64,000 nucleotides of DNA from Flavobacterium terrae (lineage in GTDB: Bacteria > Bacteroidota > Bacteroidia > Flavobacteriales > Flavobacteriaceae), in NCBI RefSeq assembly GCF_900142035.1, contig NZ_FQZI01000003.1, positions 434,001 through 498,000 of the forward strand, written 5' to 3'. The notes under the pieces are model-generated. The model was not told where the DNA came from, ran no database searches, and saw nothing but the letters and a program-made list of their open reading frames with translations. Positions 24,184-33,417 of this stretch are shown here, one piece after another. The translations under genes and the position numbers were made by a program. Within the stretch, counting starts at the first letter, position 1; every line of letters starts with the position of its first letter.

Positions 24184-24834
24184 TTATCCAATTGCAATAA
24201 CTGTTTTATTCCCTGTAGCTTTTTCGTTAAGCTTTACATTCACTTTAGTACCTAAAGGTAAATACAAATCTACTCTAGAACCAAATTTAATAAAACCTGC
24301 ATCTGTTCCTTGAACTACTTGAGTTCCTTCTTCTGCATAATTAACAATTCGTTTAGCAAGTGCACCAGCAATTTGACGATACATAATTTCACCAAAAACT
24401 TTGTTTTCAATTACAACAGATGTACGTTCGTTTTCTGTACTTGCCTTAGGATGCCAAGCAACTAAATATTTTCCAGGGTGATATTTACTATATTTTACTA
24501 AACCTGAAACTGCGTATCTAGTAACATGCACATTTATTGGCGACATGAAAATAGACACCATTAATCTTTTATCTTTAAAATACTCCTCTTCGTAAACTTC
24601 TTCAATTACAACCACTTTACCATCTACTGGTGCAACAATTTGATTATCTAAAGGTGAAATATTTCTATTTGGATTTCTAAAAAACTGCAAAATCATTATG
24701 TAAAAAAACAATGCAATAATTTGAATAGACATTCTTAACCAAGAAATGTCAATAAATTCACCGGCTAGTAAAATTGAAAAAATGAAAATTACTGTTGCAA
24801 CTAAAATGATTTTTGAACCTTCTTTATGAAACAT
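24184..24834 (-). CDS. psd: Phosphatidylserine decarboxylase (short Psd-like type)
   Basis: Two N-terminal membrane segments (about 8-28 and 32-50) precede the decarboxylase domain with FRNPNR, APVDGKVV, SIFMSPINVHVTR and a G-S processing site in FGSRVDL near residue 186. The 216-residue length matches the short archaeal/Bacteroidota type. It makes phosphatidylethanolamine after self-cleavage to a pyruvoyl enzyme. The start overlaps the end of cdsA by 11 bp. Confidence 0.9.
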   Translation of the reverse strand: MFHKEGSKIILVATVIFIFSILLAGEFIDISWLRMSIQIIALFFYIMILQFFRNPNRNISPLDNQIVAPVDGKVVVIEEVYEEEYFKDKRLMVSIFMSPINVHVTRYAVSGLVKYSKYHPGKYLVAWHPKASTENERTSVVIENKVFGEIMYRQIAGALAKRIVNYAEEGTQVVQGTDAGFIKFGSRVDLYLPLGTKVNVKLNEKATGNKTVIAIG

Positions 24835-25630
24835 AAGTTATGATTTTATAAAATAAAAATAAAAATGGAGCTACAAATATAATACTATCTAATCTATCTA
24901 AAATACCTCCATGTCCAGGCATGATATTACCACTATCTTTAACATTAGCTAGTCTTTTAAATTTTGATTCAATTAAATCACCAATCGTCCCAAAAAAACT
25001 AACAATAAAAGCTGTAACAATCCAAATAGCTACAGAAGCATTTAAATAATACTTGGCAATAAAAAAAGATGCGATTCCTGCAAAAACTACTCCACCTATA
25101 AATCCTTCGATGGTTTTTTTAGGGGATACTCTTTCCAACAACTTGTTTTTTCCAATGGATTTACCAACAATGTAGGCAAATGTATCATTTGTCCAAATAA
25201 GTATAAAGATAGCAATAATAATTGAAGGTGTAAATTGATTTTGAGTGTAAGGAATTTTTACAATAAAAATAAAAGGTAAGGTAATATAACCAATTAATTT
25301 AACCCATTTTGATTGAATATCTTGATGTTGTAATTTCTCAGAAAAAAGCCAAAAAATTAACTGGACAGAAACAAACATTGAGGCTAAAATTAAGCCAAAA
25401 TCAATAAAAAAACTCGTTTTATCAAACAATGCAAACAACAAATACAATAGGCCAGAAACAACTATTGCAGGAGTTTTTGGAAAGCTTATTAAATCAGAAA
25501 ATTCACGGACAGTTTGCAGTAAAAAAACACCAAAAAGAATCAAGAAAGTCTCTCTGGAAAAAAGCGTTGCTGATATCAGTAGAAAAATATAAACTAAACC
25601 TGATAATGAACGTATAACATTTTCATTCAT
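24824..25630 (-). CDS. cdsA: Phosphatidate cytidylyltransferase
   Basis: The 268-residue inner-membrane protein has about eight helices and the CDP-diglyceride synthetase signature SPKKTIEGFIGG, then IGDLIESKFKRLANVKDSGNIMPGHGGILDRLDS. It makes CDP-diacylglycerol for all phospholipids. It starts 1 bp after the LUD-domain gene and overlaps psd, so these are cotranscribed. Confidence 0.95.
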   Translation of the reverse strand: MNENVIRSLSGLVYIFLLISATLFSRETFLILFGVFLLQTVREFSDLISFPKTPAIVVSGLLYLLFALFDKTSFFIDFGLILASMFVSVQLIFWLFSEKLQHQDIQSKWVKLIGYITLPFIFIVKIPYTQNQFTPSIIIAIFILIWTNDTFAYIVGKSIGKNKLLERVSPKKTIEGFIGGVVFAGIASFFIAKYYLNASVAIWIVTAFIVSFFGTIGDLIESKFKRLANVKDSGNIMPGHGGILDRLDSIIFVAPFLFLFYKIITYVS

Positions 25631-25631
25631 T

Positions 25632-26237
25632 CTATAAATCCTCTAGCAATAACAAATATAAGTTTTTTGGAGAACTTCCGTAATGTAAAAAGTCCTCTTC
25701 CTTAACTTTTTCGAAGTATTTTATACTTGTGATATTTGTAGGATAATCAGTAGTATATCGTTTTTTAATTTCTCTTAAACCGTCACTTTTACTTAAGATT
25801 ATCTGACTCGTAGTAGCAATTAAAACAATATTATCAGGTAATTGATTCGGTTTATTTTGTTTTATTTGAATAGATGAAAAAAGAATTGATCCATCTTCTG
25901 CAATTAAATTTTCACAACTAGCAAATAAAAATCTTGGAACAGTAACATTTTGATACTTAATATTATTTTCTTCTAACATTTTAAACAATCTTGGCTCTAA
26001 ACACATTGCTTCAGATTCGAACCAATCATTTTCTTCTAAAATATTTTCAAATTGTTCATTTAATTCAGCCACATTCTCACAATACAAAAACTTTCCACCG
26101 TTTTTCTTAAAATTATGAGTGAACTGTTCGTCTATTGGTAATTGAGAATGCAAATCTTGAAACGGATTATAATCACTTTCATTACCATCATTAGCGGCAT
26201 CATTTCCTGAACCAAATATTTTTCTAAATATACTCAT
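25632..26237 (-). CDS. LUD domain protein (LutC/YkgG-like)
   Basis: The 201-residue product from ATG 26237 has a LUD (lactate-utilisation) type fold: FLFASCENLIAEDGSILFSS and PDNIVLIATTSQIILSKSDGL near its C-terminal half. No iron-sulfur motif is present. Members of this group next to ftsH and cdsA are common in flavobacteria, but their role is unknown to me. It has its own TATCTTTG promoter element and starts the phospholipid operon. Confidence 0.75.
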   Translation of the reverse strand: MSIFRKIFGSGNDAANDGNESDYNPFQDLHSQLPIDEQFTHNFKKNGGKFLYCENVAELNEQFENILEENDWFESEAMCLEPRLFKMLEENNIKYQNVTVPRFLFASCENLIAEDGSILFSSIQIKQNKPNQLPDNIVLIATTSQIILSKSDGLREIKKRYTTDYPTNITSIKYFEKVKEEDFLHYGSSPKNLYLLLLEDL

Positions 26238-26274
26238 ACTATGAGAAACCAAGGTATTTAATTGCTATTTGTAC

Positions 26275-26282
26275 CAAAGATA
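26275..26282 (-). promoter_or_regulatory. -7 box upstream of the LUD gene
   Basis: TATCTTTG on the minus strand fits TAnnTTTG and lies 37 bases before ATG 26237. It directly follows the ftsH terminator. Confidence 0.45.
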
Positions 26283-26283
26283 A

Positions 26284-26322
26284 AAAATCTTAACCCATTT
26301 TTTTTAAATAGGCTAAGATTTT
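26284..26322 (-). terminator. ftsH terminator
   Basis: Stem AAAATCTTA / TAAGATTTT followed by a T run on the minus strand lies 22 bases after the ftsH stop and separates it from the LUD operon. Confidence 0.7.
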
Positions 26323-26344
26323 AAAGCTTTTTATTAACTAAGTT

Positions 26345-28267
26345 TTAAACAATTTCTTCATGTAAAGCCTTGTCAAAAGGTCTTTTACCAAAAATTGTCT
26401 CTAAGTCATCTTTAAATATTACTTCTTTTTCAATTAAAATATCGGCTAATTGGTTTAGCTTATCTTTATTTTCTTGAAGAATTTGAATAGCTCTTTGATA
26501 TTGTTTTTCAATTATCACTGAAATTTCTTGATCAATTGTACGAGCTGTCTCTTCAGAATAAGGTTTTGAAAAGTTATAATCAGTTTGTCCAGATGAATCG
26601 TAATATGTTATATTTCCTAGTTTATCGTTTAGTCCATAAACCGTAACCATTGCTCGAGCTTGTTTTGTTACTTTTTCAAGATCACTTAAAGCCCCTGTAG
26701 AAATTTTATCAAAAATTACTTTTTCGGCAGCTCGACCTCCCATTGTAGCACACATTTCATCAAGCATTTGATCTGGACGAACAATCTGTCTTTCTTCAGG
26801 CAAATACCAAGCAGCACCTAAACTTTGACCTCTAGGAACAATTGTAACTTTTACTAACGGAGCAGCATGTTCTAACATCCAACTTACCGTTGCGTGACCT
26901 GCTTCGTGAATTGCAATTGCTTTTTTCTCGTCTGCAGTTATAATCTTATTTTTCTTTTCTAAACCTCCAACGATTCTATCAACAGCATCTAAAAAGTCTT
27001 GTTTATCTACTGCTGTTTTATTGTTACGAGCTGCAATAAGAGCCGCTTCATTACAAACATTAGCAATATCTGCTCCAGAGAATCCTGGTGTTTGTTTTGC
27101 TAAGAAGTCTGTATCTAGATTTTCAACCTTTTTTAGTGGTGCTAAATGTACTTCAAAAATTTCTTTACGCTCTCTAATATCTGGTAAATCAACATAAATT
27201 TGACGATCAAAACGACCAGCACGCATTAAAGCTTTATCAAGAACATCTGCGCGGTTAGTTGCAGCTAATACAATTACACTTGTATCTGTTCCAAAACCGT
27301 CCATCTCTGTCAATAACTGATTTAGCGTGTTTTCACGTTCGTCATTTGAACCTGAAAAATTATTTTTTCCACGAGCACGACCTACCGCATCAATTTCATC
27401 AATAAAAATAATTGCAGGAGATTTCTCTTTAGCTTGTTTAAATAAGTCACGTACACGAGATGCACCAACTCCAACGAACATTTCCACAAAATCTGATCCT
27501 GAAAGTGAAAAGAATGGAACTTTTGCCTCTCCAGCTACAGCTTTAGCCAATAATGTTTTTCCTGTTCCCGGAGGCCCAACAAGTAATGCTCCTTTAGGAA
27601 TTTTACCTCCTAAGTCAGTATATTTTTTAGGATTTTTCAAAAACTCAACTATTTCTTGAATTTCTTCTTTTGCTCCCTCAAGACCTGCAACATCTTTAAA
27701 TGTTGTTTTTACATCATTCTTTTCGTCAAATAATTTAGCTTTAGACTTACCAATGCTAAATATTTGGCCACCGCCACCTCCAGCTCCTCCACCAGACATT
27801 CTGCGCATCATAAAAATCCAAAAACCTAATAATAAGATTATTGGCAATAAATTGATCAATAAATCTGTAAAATCACTTGATGTTTTGTAATCGTATGAAG
27901 TTAGTTTTTTTGCAGTTTGAGCTTCTTCCAATTTCTTTTGAAAAAGTTCATCATTACCAATTTCTAGAGTATAATGAGGCCCTGTATTTGGATTTCCTAA
28001 AATATCTTTTTTAGGTAAATCCTTATGCATTGTTTGCTTAAGAGCTTCAGGCTTCAGAAAAACCTCAGCAGAACTCTTATTATATACAACAACCTTATCG
28101 ACTTGTCCAAGATTTAAAAACTCATTAAATTTTGATACAGAAGTTTTTGATGGTTCAACCCAACGCGATTGACCAGAAATCCACATGGCAACAAAAATGG
28201 CAGCTATAATACCGTAAATCCACCAAGGATTAAACTTAAAATTATTTTGTTTTGTTTCGTTAGACAT
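26345..28267 (-). CDS. ftsH: ATP-dependent zinc metalloprotease FtsH
   Basis: The 640-residue protein has two membrane segments with a periplasmic part (about 12-140), the AAA module (Walker A GPPGTGKT, Walker B IIFIDEID, second region of homology [20 protein letters not shown]) and the zinc protease motif HEAGH. FtsH degrades misfolded membrane and short-lived cytosolic proteins from the inner membrane. A Gly-rich patch ([11 protein letters not shown]) follows the second helix. It is 10 bp downstream of rsfS. Confidence 0.97.
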   Translation of the reverse strand: MSNETKQNNFKFNPWWIYGIIAAIFVAMWISGQSRWVEPSKTSVSKFNEFLNLGQVDKVVVYNKSSAEVFLKPEALKQTMHKDLPKKDILGNPNTGPHYTLEIGNDELFQKKLEEAQTAKKLTSYDYKTSSDFTDLLINLLPIILLLGFWIFMMRRMSGGGAGGGGGQIFSIGKSKAKLFDEKNDVKTTFKDVAGLEGAKEEIQEIVEFLKNPKKYTDLGGKIPKGALLVGPPGTGKTLLAKAVAGEAKVPFFSLSGSDFVEMFVGVGASRVRDLFKQAKEKSPAIIFIDEIDAVGRARGKNNFSGSNDERENTLNQLLTEMDGFGTDTSVIVLAATNRADVLDKALMRAGRFDRQIYVDLPDIRERKEIFEVHLAPLKKVENLDTDFLAKQTPGFSGADIANVCNEAALIAARNNKTAVDKQDFLDAVDRIVGGLEKKNKIITADEKKAIAIHEAGHATVSWMLEHAAPLVKVTIVPRGQSLGAAWYLPEERQIVRPDQMLDEMCATMGGRAAEKVIFDKISTGALSDLEKVTKQARAMVTVYGLNDKLGNITYYDSSGQTDYNFSKPYSEETARTIDQEISVIIEKQYQRAIQILQENKDKLNQLADILIEKEVIFKDDLETIFGKRPFDKALHEEIV

Positions 28268-28277
28268 AGATATTTAA

Positions 28278-28649
28278 TTAATATTTATTTTCAATAGATG
28301 TGATTTTTGCGTCACCCCAAAGACTTTCTATGTTGTAGTACTCACGAATGTGTTTTTGAAACACATGAACAACAATGTGAATGTAATCCATTAAAACCCA
28401 TTCTCCATTGTCTGTACCTTCTACATGCCAAGGTTTGTCTTTAAGTTCTTTTGAAACTACTTTTTGAATTGAATTTACTATTGCATTTACCTGAGTATTC
28501 GAATTACCATTACAAATTACAAAATAATCACAAACAGTATTATCCAATTCTCTTAAATCAAGAATATCTATATCGTTACCTTTAACTTCTTCAATTCCTT
28601 TAATGATATTTGCTAATAAAATATCGTTACTTACTTCTTTTTTCGTCAT
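28278..28649 (-). CDS. rsfS: Ribosome silencing factor RsfS
   Basis: The 123-residue protein matches RsfS (DUF143/Iojap): KGNDIDILDLRELDNTVCDYFVICNG, then WHVEGTDNGEWVLMDYIHIVVHVF. It binds ribosomal protein L14 and blocks subunit joining in starvation. It is the first gene of the rsfS-ftsH pair, a usual flavobacterial order next to birA. Confidence 0.95.
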   Translation of the reverse strand: MTKKEVSNDILLANIIKGIEEVKGNDIDILDLRELDNTVCDYFVICNGNSNTQVNAIVNSIQKVVSKELKDKPWHVEGTDNGEWVLMDYIHIVVHVFQKHIREYYNIESLWGDAKITSIENKY

Positions 28650-28672
28650 TTAAATCTTAAAAATATTTTGCA

Positions 28673-28680
28673 CAAAGTTA
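28673..28680 (-). promoter_or_regulatory. -7 box upstream of rsfS
   Basis: TAACTTTG on the minus strand fits TAnnTTTG and lies 23 bases before the rsfS ATG. No good TTG element is seen upstream. Confidence 0.4.
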
Positions 28681-28750
28681 TTGATTTTTGTCTTTATTTT
28701 GAACTTAATATTAAAGTAACTTTTCAGATAGTGTTTCAAATTCTGACATT

Positions 28751-29482
28751 ATGAAATTAATCAAACTCGATGCCATAGATTCTACAAATGATTTTTTAAA
28801 GAAAATGGCACAAGATCAAGCATTAGAAAATTTTACAGTTATACTTGCTAAAACTCAAAATAAAGGCAGAGGGCAACAAGGATCAGTGTGGCTATCTGAA
28901 CCAGGAAAGAATCTAATAACCAGCATTTTAATATCAAAAACTTTAAGTAATATTAAAGATGTTTTTTTGTTAAACATTTCGGTTGCTTTAAGCATTACAA
29001 ATGTCTTAGAAGAACTAAAAATTTCTTCGATATCAATCAAATGGCCTAACGACATTATGGCAGGAAAGAACAAAATAGCTGGCGTTTTAATAGAAAATCT
29101 CATAAAAGAAAATGGAAAAATAGAGTCAATTGTCGGGATAGGACTCAATGTTAATCAAAAAAACTTTGAAGATTTAACAAAAGCTAGTTCATTAAGGTGC
29201 ATTACTGACAAAGAATTTGACATAGAAGATATCTTAAATAGAATTATTCAGAAACTTAAATTCTATGTTCAAAAAATAATTAATAAAGACGAAACTTTTT
29301 TATGGAAAAATTACCATGAAAAACTTTTCAAAAATGGGGTTCCAATGGCATTTGAAAATGAATTAAATGAGCGATTCATGGGAATTATACAAGGAGTAAA
29401 TCAAGAAGGCAAGCTAGAAGTACTGCTTGAAGATGACACAATCAAAAAATATGGAATAAAAGAAATTAAGATGTTGTATTAA
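28751..29482 (+). CDS. birA: Biotin--[acetyl-CoA-carboxylase] ligase
   Basis: The 243-residue enzyme has the biotin ligase motifs LDAIDSTNDFLK, GRGQQGSVWLS (a GRGRQG variant), SIKWPNDIM and the lysine-containing GKNKIAGVLIE. It joins biotin to the carrier domain of carboxylases through biotinyl-AMP. There is no N-terminal helix-turn-helix, so it is a group I enzyme without repressor role. It is divergent from rsfS. Confidence 0.93.
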   Translation: MKLIKLDAIDSTNDFLKKMAQDQALENFTVILAKTQNKGRGQQGSVWLSEPGKNLITSILISKTLSNIKDVFLLNISVALSITNVLEELKISSISIKWPNDIMAGKNKIAGVLIENLIKENGKIESIVGIGLNVNQKNFEDLTKASSLRCITDKEFDIEDILNRIIQKLKFYVQKIINKDETFLWKNYHEKLFKNGVPMAFENELNERFMGIIQGVNQEGKLEVLLEDDTIKKYGIKEIKMLY

Positions 29483-29512
29483 AAAAGCCATTCTAAAAGA
29501 ATGGCTTTTTTA
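29483..29512. terminator. Bidirectional hairpin terminator
   Basis: Stem AAGCCATTCT / AGAATGGCTT with flanking A and T runs separates the convergent birA and SRPBCC genes. Confidence 0.8.
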
Positions 29513-29529
29513 ATTATTTAAATTGAGAA

Positions 29530-29922
29530 TTATAATTTACCCATGTTTCCTGCTAAAGTCTCGATAAATTTTGTGATTGGTCCTTTTATCATCATTGCCA
29601 TCATAGCATTAAATTCACCTTCAAAAAACAACTGAACACTAGTTGACTCTGCTCCTTCTTCAATCAAATTTGCAGTTAAAGTAAATGGTAATTTACTTGA
29701 AGCCGCACCTAAAACAATTTTAGAGTTTGGTGTAGCTTCTTTTTTAAGCAATTTAATTTCTGGCATTCCTTTTAAACCAAATTCGAAACAATTTTCATCA
29801 ATTACTTCAAACTTAGCAATATTATCTGGCATTAACTTTTCAAAATTCTTAACTTGACTTAATTCATTAAATAAATATTCTGCAGATTTTTGAACAGTTA
29901 CTTTTGGGCTTTCTAAATTCAT
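29530..29922 (-). CDS. SRPBCC-family protein
   Basis: The 130-residue protein from ATG 29922 looks like a small START/SRPBCC fold: an early KVTVQKSAEYLFNELSQV segment, then alternating strands and a long C-terminal helix MMAMMIKGPITKFIETLAGNM. It has no signal peptide. It lies 45 bp downstream of pyrE. Ligand and role are unknown; the longer frame starting at 29964 would overlap the pyrE end region and lacks support. Confidence 0.75.
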   Translation of the reverse strand: MNLESPKVTVQKSAEYLFNELSQVKNFEKLMPDNIAKFEVIDENCFEFGLKGMPEIKLLKKEATPNSKIVLGAASSKLPFTLTANLIEEGAESTSVQLFFEGEFNAMMAMMIKGPITKFIETLAGNMGKL

Positions 29923-29967
29923 TATTTTTAGATTTTTATAAATTAATTTTTCTTTGATTAACAAAAA

Positions 29968-30615
29968 CTATACCTCAACACTCCATTGAGATGGATTTTT
30001 ACGCCATTCTTTTAAAGTATCCTGTTCTGCTTCTTTTATATATTCTTTAGCAACAGCCAAACTTAACAAACTGTCATAATTACTTAAAGTGTATAAATTG
30101 ACATTTGCTTGCTTGAAATTATCCTCAGCCACTTGAAAACCATATGAAAAAATAGCTGCCATTCCTTTGACATTTGCTCCTTCATTACGTAATGCTTCAA
30201 CTGCTAAAAGACTGCTGTTTCCTGTACTAATTAAATCTTCAACCACAACAACATTTTGTCCTTTTTGCAAAAAGCCTTCTACCTGATTCATTCTACCATG
30301 TTTTTTGGGCTCTGGTCTTACATAAACAAAAGGCAAACCCATTTCTTGAGCTACCAATACTCCTACTCCAATTGCGCCTGTAGCAACACCTGCAATAACA
30401 TCTGGTTTACCAAATTGCTTTTCGATGTTCTTCGCAAATTCGTCTCGAACATAATTTCTTATCGCCGGAAAAGATAAAATTACCCTATTATCACAGTAGA
30501 TTGGAGATTTCCAACCTGAAGCCCATGTAAAAGGATTTTTAGAATTCAATTTAATTGCATTTATTTGTAAAAGCAATTCGGCAGTTTTACTAGCTGTATC
30601 TTTATTAAAAATCAT
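29968..30615 (-). CDS. pyrE: Orotate phosphoribosyltransferase
   Basis: The 215-residue enzyme has the PRPP-binding motif VVVVEDLISTGNSSL and the IAGVATGAIGVG loop. It makes OMP from orotate and PRPP in pyrimidine synthesis. ATG 30615 is chosen; the frame upstream to 30735 lacks similarity and runs through the divergent Nudix gene. The -7 box ends only 4 bases before the ATG, so the mRNA may be leaderless. Confidence 0.95.
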   Translation of the reverse strand: MIFNKDTASKTAELLLQINAIKLNSKNPFTWASGWKSPIYCDNRVILSFPAIRNYVRDEFAKNIEKQFGKPDVIAGVATGAIGVGVLVAQEMGLPFVYVRPEPKKHGRMNQVEGFLQKGQNVVVVEDLISTGNSSLLAVEALRNEGANVKGMAAIFSYGFQVAEDNFKQANVNLYTLSNYDSLLSLAVAKEYIKEAEQDTLKEWRKNPSQWSVEV

Positions 30616-30619
30616 AGTA

Positions 30620-30648
30620 CAAATGTATAAAGTTTTTGTAAACGACAA
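30620..30648 (-). promoter_or_regulatory. pyrE promoter, inside the divergent Nudix gene
   Basis: On the minus strand TTG (30646-30648) and TACATTTG (30620-30627) are 18 bases apart. The -7 box covers the start codon of the divergent Nudix gene and leaves only 4 bases to the pyrE ATG. Confidence 0.5.
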
Positions 30649-31228
30649 GCCACTTTTCCTGACAAATGAGATCAAAAAAGAGACTGATTTCAAGTTTTTT
30701 TTATTGGAAAGTGTCGATATAGAACAACTAATCATTGGTTTTTTTCAAAACAAATTTCAGAAGGTTTATTTGTATCATCCTGACGAAAAAGAAATTATGA
30801 AAACCTTAAGGGCTAAAATCCCTGTTTGTAAAGCTGGTGGAGGATTAGTTTACAATGATAAAGGAGAAGTCTTATTCATATTTAGAAATGGAAAATGGGA
30901 TTTACCTAAAGGAGGAATGGATCGTGGTGAAGAATATGAAGAAACCGCAGTTCGTGAAGTAAAAGAAGAAACTGGTGTAGGCAAACTAAAGATAACCAAC
31001 AAACTTCAAAAAACATATCACATTTTTAAACGCAACGGTAAATACAAACTTAAAATAACACAATGGTTTGAAATGTATTCCTCTTTTGAAGGTGTACCTG
31101 TTGGCCAAATTGAAGAAGGTATCGAAAAAGTAGCTTGGCTAAAACCACATGAAGTAGAAGAGGCGCTTAAAAACTCGTATGAAAATATAAAACTTTTGTT
31201 CGCAGAAGAAAAAAAGCTCCATGAATAG
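30623..31228 (+). CDS. Nudix hydrolase
   Basis: The 201-residue protein has an N-terminal extension of about 65 residues and a Nudix domain with the full box GGMDRGEEYEETAVREVKEE near residues 95-117. Such enzymes hydrolyse nucleoside diphosphates linked to another group; the substrate cannot be told from the sequence. Its ATG is 7 bases from the divergent pyrE ATG, so its promoter must lie within pyrE. Confidence 0.88.
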   Translation: MYKVFVNDKPLFLTNEIKKETDFKFFLLESVDIEQLIIGFFQNKFQKVYLYHPDEKEIMKTLRAKIPVCKAGGGLVYNDKGEVLFIFRNGKWDLPKGGMDRGEEYEETAVREVKEETGVGKLKITNKLQKTYHIFKRNGKYKLKITQWFEMYSSFEGVPVGQIEEGIEKVAWLKPHEVEEALKNSYENIKLLFAEEKKLHE

Positions 31229-31238
31229 GAGCTTTTTT
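31211..31238. terminator. Hairpin terminator overlapping the Nudix stop
   Basis: Stem AAAGCTCC / GGAGCTTT followed by T residues spans the Nudix stop codon and lies against the stop of the convergent M14 peptidase gene. Confidence 0.75.
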
Positions 31239-32962
31239 TATTTTATGATTCGGTAAACAGGATATTGCAAATGTGCTTTTTCATAATGAACAGAATTTTT
31301 ATACACCCAGTCCAATTGAGCTTCGGGTCTTTCTGCAAATGTCTTATCTGAATTTCTTTTTTCTTCAAGTTGCTTTCTTAAATCAGGGTTTTGTTTCATA
31401 ATTTCATTGGCCAAATCTTCAAAAACATATTCAGAATAACCTTCTTTTTGCTGCAAAATCGTATCAAAGAAATTCCAGTTAAAGAAAGAATCCATCGCTT
31501 CTGGTTCTAAAGTTTCCAGTAAGTATTTAAAAGAAGCTTGATTTACTAAAAACAAATAATCTCCTTTACTAAATTTAATTTTCTGAACAGAAGAAGTAAC
31601 CTTTGTATTACGATGATTATAATGTCCTTCATAAGCCGAAGTTGATGTTTTATAATCTGCAATCTTATAACTTTCAACTTCTATTACAGTATCTTTTTTT
31701 AGAATACTATATTGACAATTATTTTGTTTAAGCAAATCAATAACATTCCACCAAGATTTTGGAATAATGTATCCTTTAGGAATAACGACTTCTTTTATTG
31801 ATTTATAGTTTGGATAAAAATCAATTTCTTTATCAAAAGGTTTAGCTCTGTCATAAAACAACCTGTTTCCTGTGGTTACATCACTTTTTTTATAACTTCC
31901 TTCATATCCCAAGAAATTCATTTTTTCAACCTTTGTAGAATCTAGTTTCCATTGCACTGGATATTTACCTCCAACAAAATATTGTTCAGAATTCTTCTTT
32001 CTTATCGATTTAAGCTTTTCTGAATTATTATCTACAAATTGCAAAAGCGATTCCATAAAACGATAGGTTGCCTCTACCCTTTTTGAATATTCTTTTAACA
32101 TATGAGTTTCTACAACATATCCAATCATATTAAATAAAGATGTGTAACCTGTAGTATATCTTGGAGAATCAAAAAACTGAACATAACCTTTATCTGGCGT
32201 TCCTCCCCAAACATTTACATATGGAATCGATTCAACACCCTTACCTTTTAGATTTTGCACAATGGAAGGTGTCATTACACTTTTTTGAAAATCACCCAAT
32301 TCCTTTCCTAACTTGTCTGGTTGAGTTTGTATGTATGTCAATGAATACTGGTAATCGGCACCATTACTCACGTGGTTATCAATAAAAACATCAGGATTGA
32401 GTTTGTGCAAAATATCAACAAGTGCTTTTGTGTTTTTTGCATCCGATTTAATCATATCACGATTTAAATCGAAATTTCTTCCGTTTCCGCGAAAACCATA
32501 TTCCTCAGGACCATTTTGATTAACTCTCGAAGTTGAATTCCTATTTAGTAAACCTTCAATATTATAAACAGGAATGACAGCTACAACTGTATTCTTAGGA
32601 ATAGTTATTTTCCCGGTAGCTAAATCTCTAAAAAACAGCATTGAGGCATCAATTCCGTCTGGTTCCCCAGCATGAATTCCGTTATTAACTAAAATAATAG
32701 ATTTCTTCTCGAAAGATTTTTTATCAAATTTTTTATCCGCATTAAAAAAAACAAGATGCAGTGGTTCACCACAATCTGTGAGTCCCATTTCATCCATTTT
32801 TATAGTTGCAAAATCTTTATCAAGCTTTTTGTAAAACTCAATTACTTGCTCATAAGTGGCTGATTGATTTCCGTTACCTTTTTCGAAAACAGTCAAATAT
32901 TTTTCTTGAGAAAATACGATTGATACAAAAAGAAGAAAATAAAATTTTAAGAAACGCTTCAT
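31238..32962 (-). CDS. Secreted M14-family zinc carboxypeptidase
   Basis: A signal peptide (MKRFLKFYFLLFVSIVFSQ) precedes an M14 domain with zinc motif GIHAGEPDG (HxxE) near residue 95, NRNSTSRVNQNG and GRNFDLNRD substrate-binding elements, and a second His in IDNHVSNGADYQY. The C-terminal 230 residues form an extra domain common in flavobacterial relatives. Total length is 574 residues. It probably trims peptides in the periplasm or outside the cell. Its start touches the coaD stop by one base. Confidence 0.88.
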   Translation of the reverse strand: MKRFLKFYFLLFVSIVFSQEKYLTVFEKGNGNQSATYEQVIEFYKKLDKDFATIKMDEMGLTDCGEPLHLVFFNADKKFDKKSFEKKSIILVNNGIHAGEPDGIDASMLFFRDLATGKITIPKNTVVAVIPVYNIEGLLNRNSTSRVNQNGPEEYGFRGNGRNFDLNRDMIKSDAKNTKALVDILHKLNPDVFIDNHVSNGADYQYSLTYIQTQPDKLGKELGDFQKSVMTPSIVQNLKGKGVESIPYVNVWGGTPDKGYVQFFDSPRYTTGYTSLFNMIGYVVETHMLKEYSKRVEATYRFMESLLQFVDNNSEKLKSIRKKNSEQYFVGGKYPVQWKLDSTKVEKMNFLGYEGSYKKSDVTTGNRLFYDRAKPFDKEIDFYPNYKSIKEVVIPKGYIIPKSWWNVIDLLKQNNCQYSILKKDTVIEVESYKIADYKTSTSAYEGHYNHRNTKVTSSVQKIKFSKGDYLFLVNQASFKYLLETLEPEAMDSFFNWNFFDTILQQKEGYSEYVFEDLANEIMKQNPDLRKQLEEKRNSDKTFAERPEAQLDWVYKNSVHYEKAHLQYPVYRIIK

Positions 32963-33417
32963 TACTTTACAGTTACTGCATCTGGCACAAGTACTTTATA
33001 ATTACCTCCGTTTCTAATAACATCACGGACAATACTAGAACTTATGTAAGAGGTATCTGCAGCTGTTAAAAGAAAAATAGTTTCTATTTTGGATAATTTT
33101 CGATTCGTGTGTGCGATTGCTTTCTCAAATTCAAAATCTGCAGGGTTGCGCAAACCTCTCAGAATAAAATCGGCTTCATACTTTTTACAAAGTTCTATGG
33201 TTAGCCCTTCATAGGTTATTACTGAAACTGTATCTTCATGCTTAAATGTTTCTTCAATAAAACGTTTACGGTCTTCTAGAGAAAACATATATTTTTTTTC
33301 GGCATTAACTCCTATAGCGATAATAATCTCATCAAATAAAGGAATACTTCGCTTAATTATATCTAAATGGCCTAAGGTTATAGGATCAAATGATCCTGGA
33401 AATATTGCTCTTCTCAT
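32962..33417 (-). CDS. coaD: Phosphopantetheine adenylyltransferase
   Basis: The 151-residue enzyme has the nucleotidyltransferase motif FPGSFDPITLGHLDII and ISSSIVRDVIRNGG at the C-terminal side. It makes dephospho-CoA in coenzyme A synthesis. Length and motifs are standard. It overlaps by one base with the genes on each side, so it sits inside the ddl to M14 peptidase operon. Confidence 0.96.
   Translation of the reverse strand: MRRAIFPGSFDPITLGHLDIIKRSIPLFDEIIIAIGVNAEKKYMFSLEDRKRFIEETFKHEDTVSVITYEGLTIELCKKYEADFILRGLRNPADFEFEKAIAHTNRKLSKIETIFLLTAADTSYISSSIVRDVIRNGGNYKVLVPDAVTVK

Noticed and set aside
30616..30735. Upstream in-frame extension of pyrE by 40 codons
   Set aside because: It runs antisense through the Nudix gene and lacks similarity to PyrE; the promoter lies just upstream of ATG 30615.
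32806..33069. Plus-strand open frame across the coaD/M14 peptidase junction
   Set aside because: Antisense shadow of two well-supported genes with no family features.
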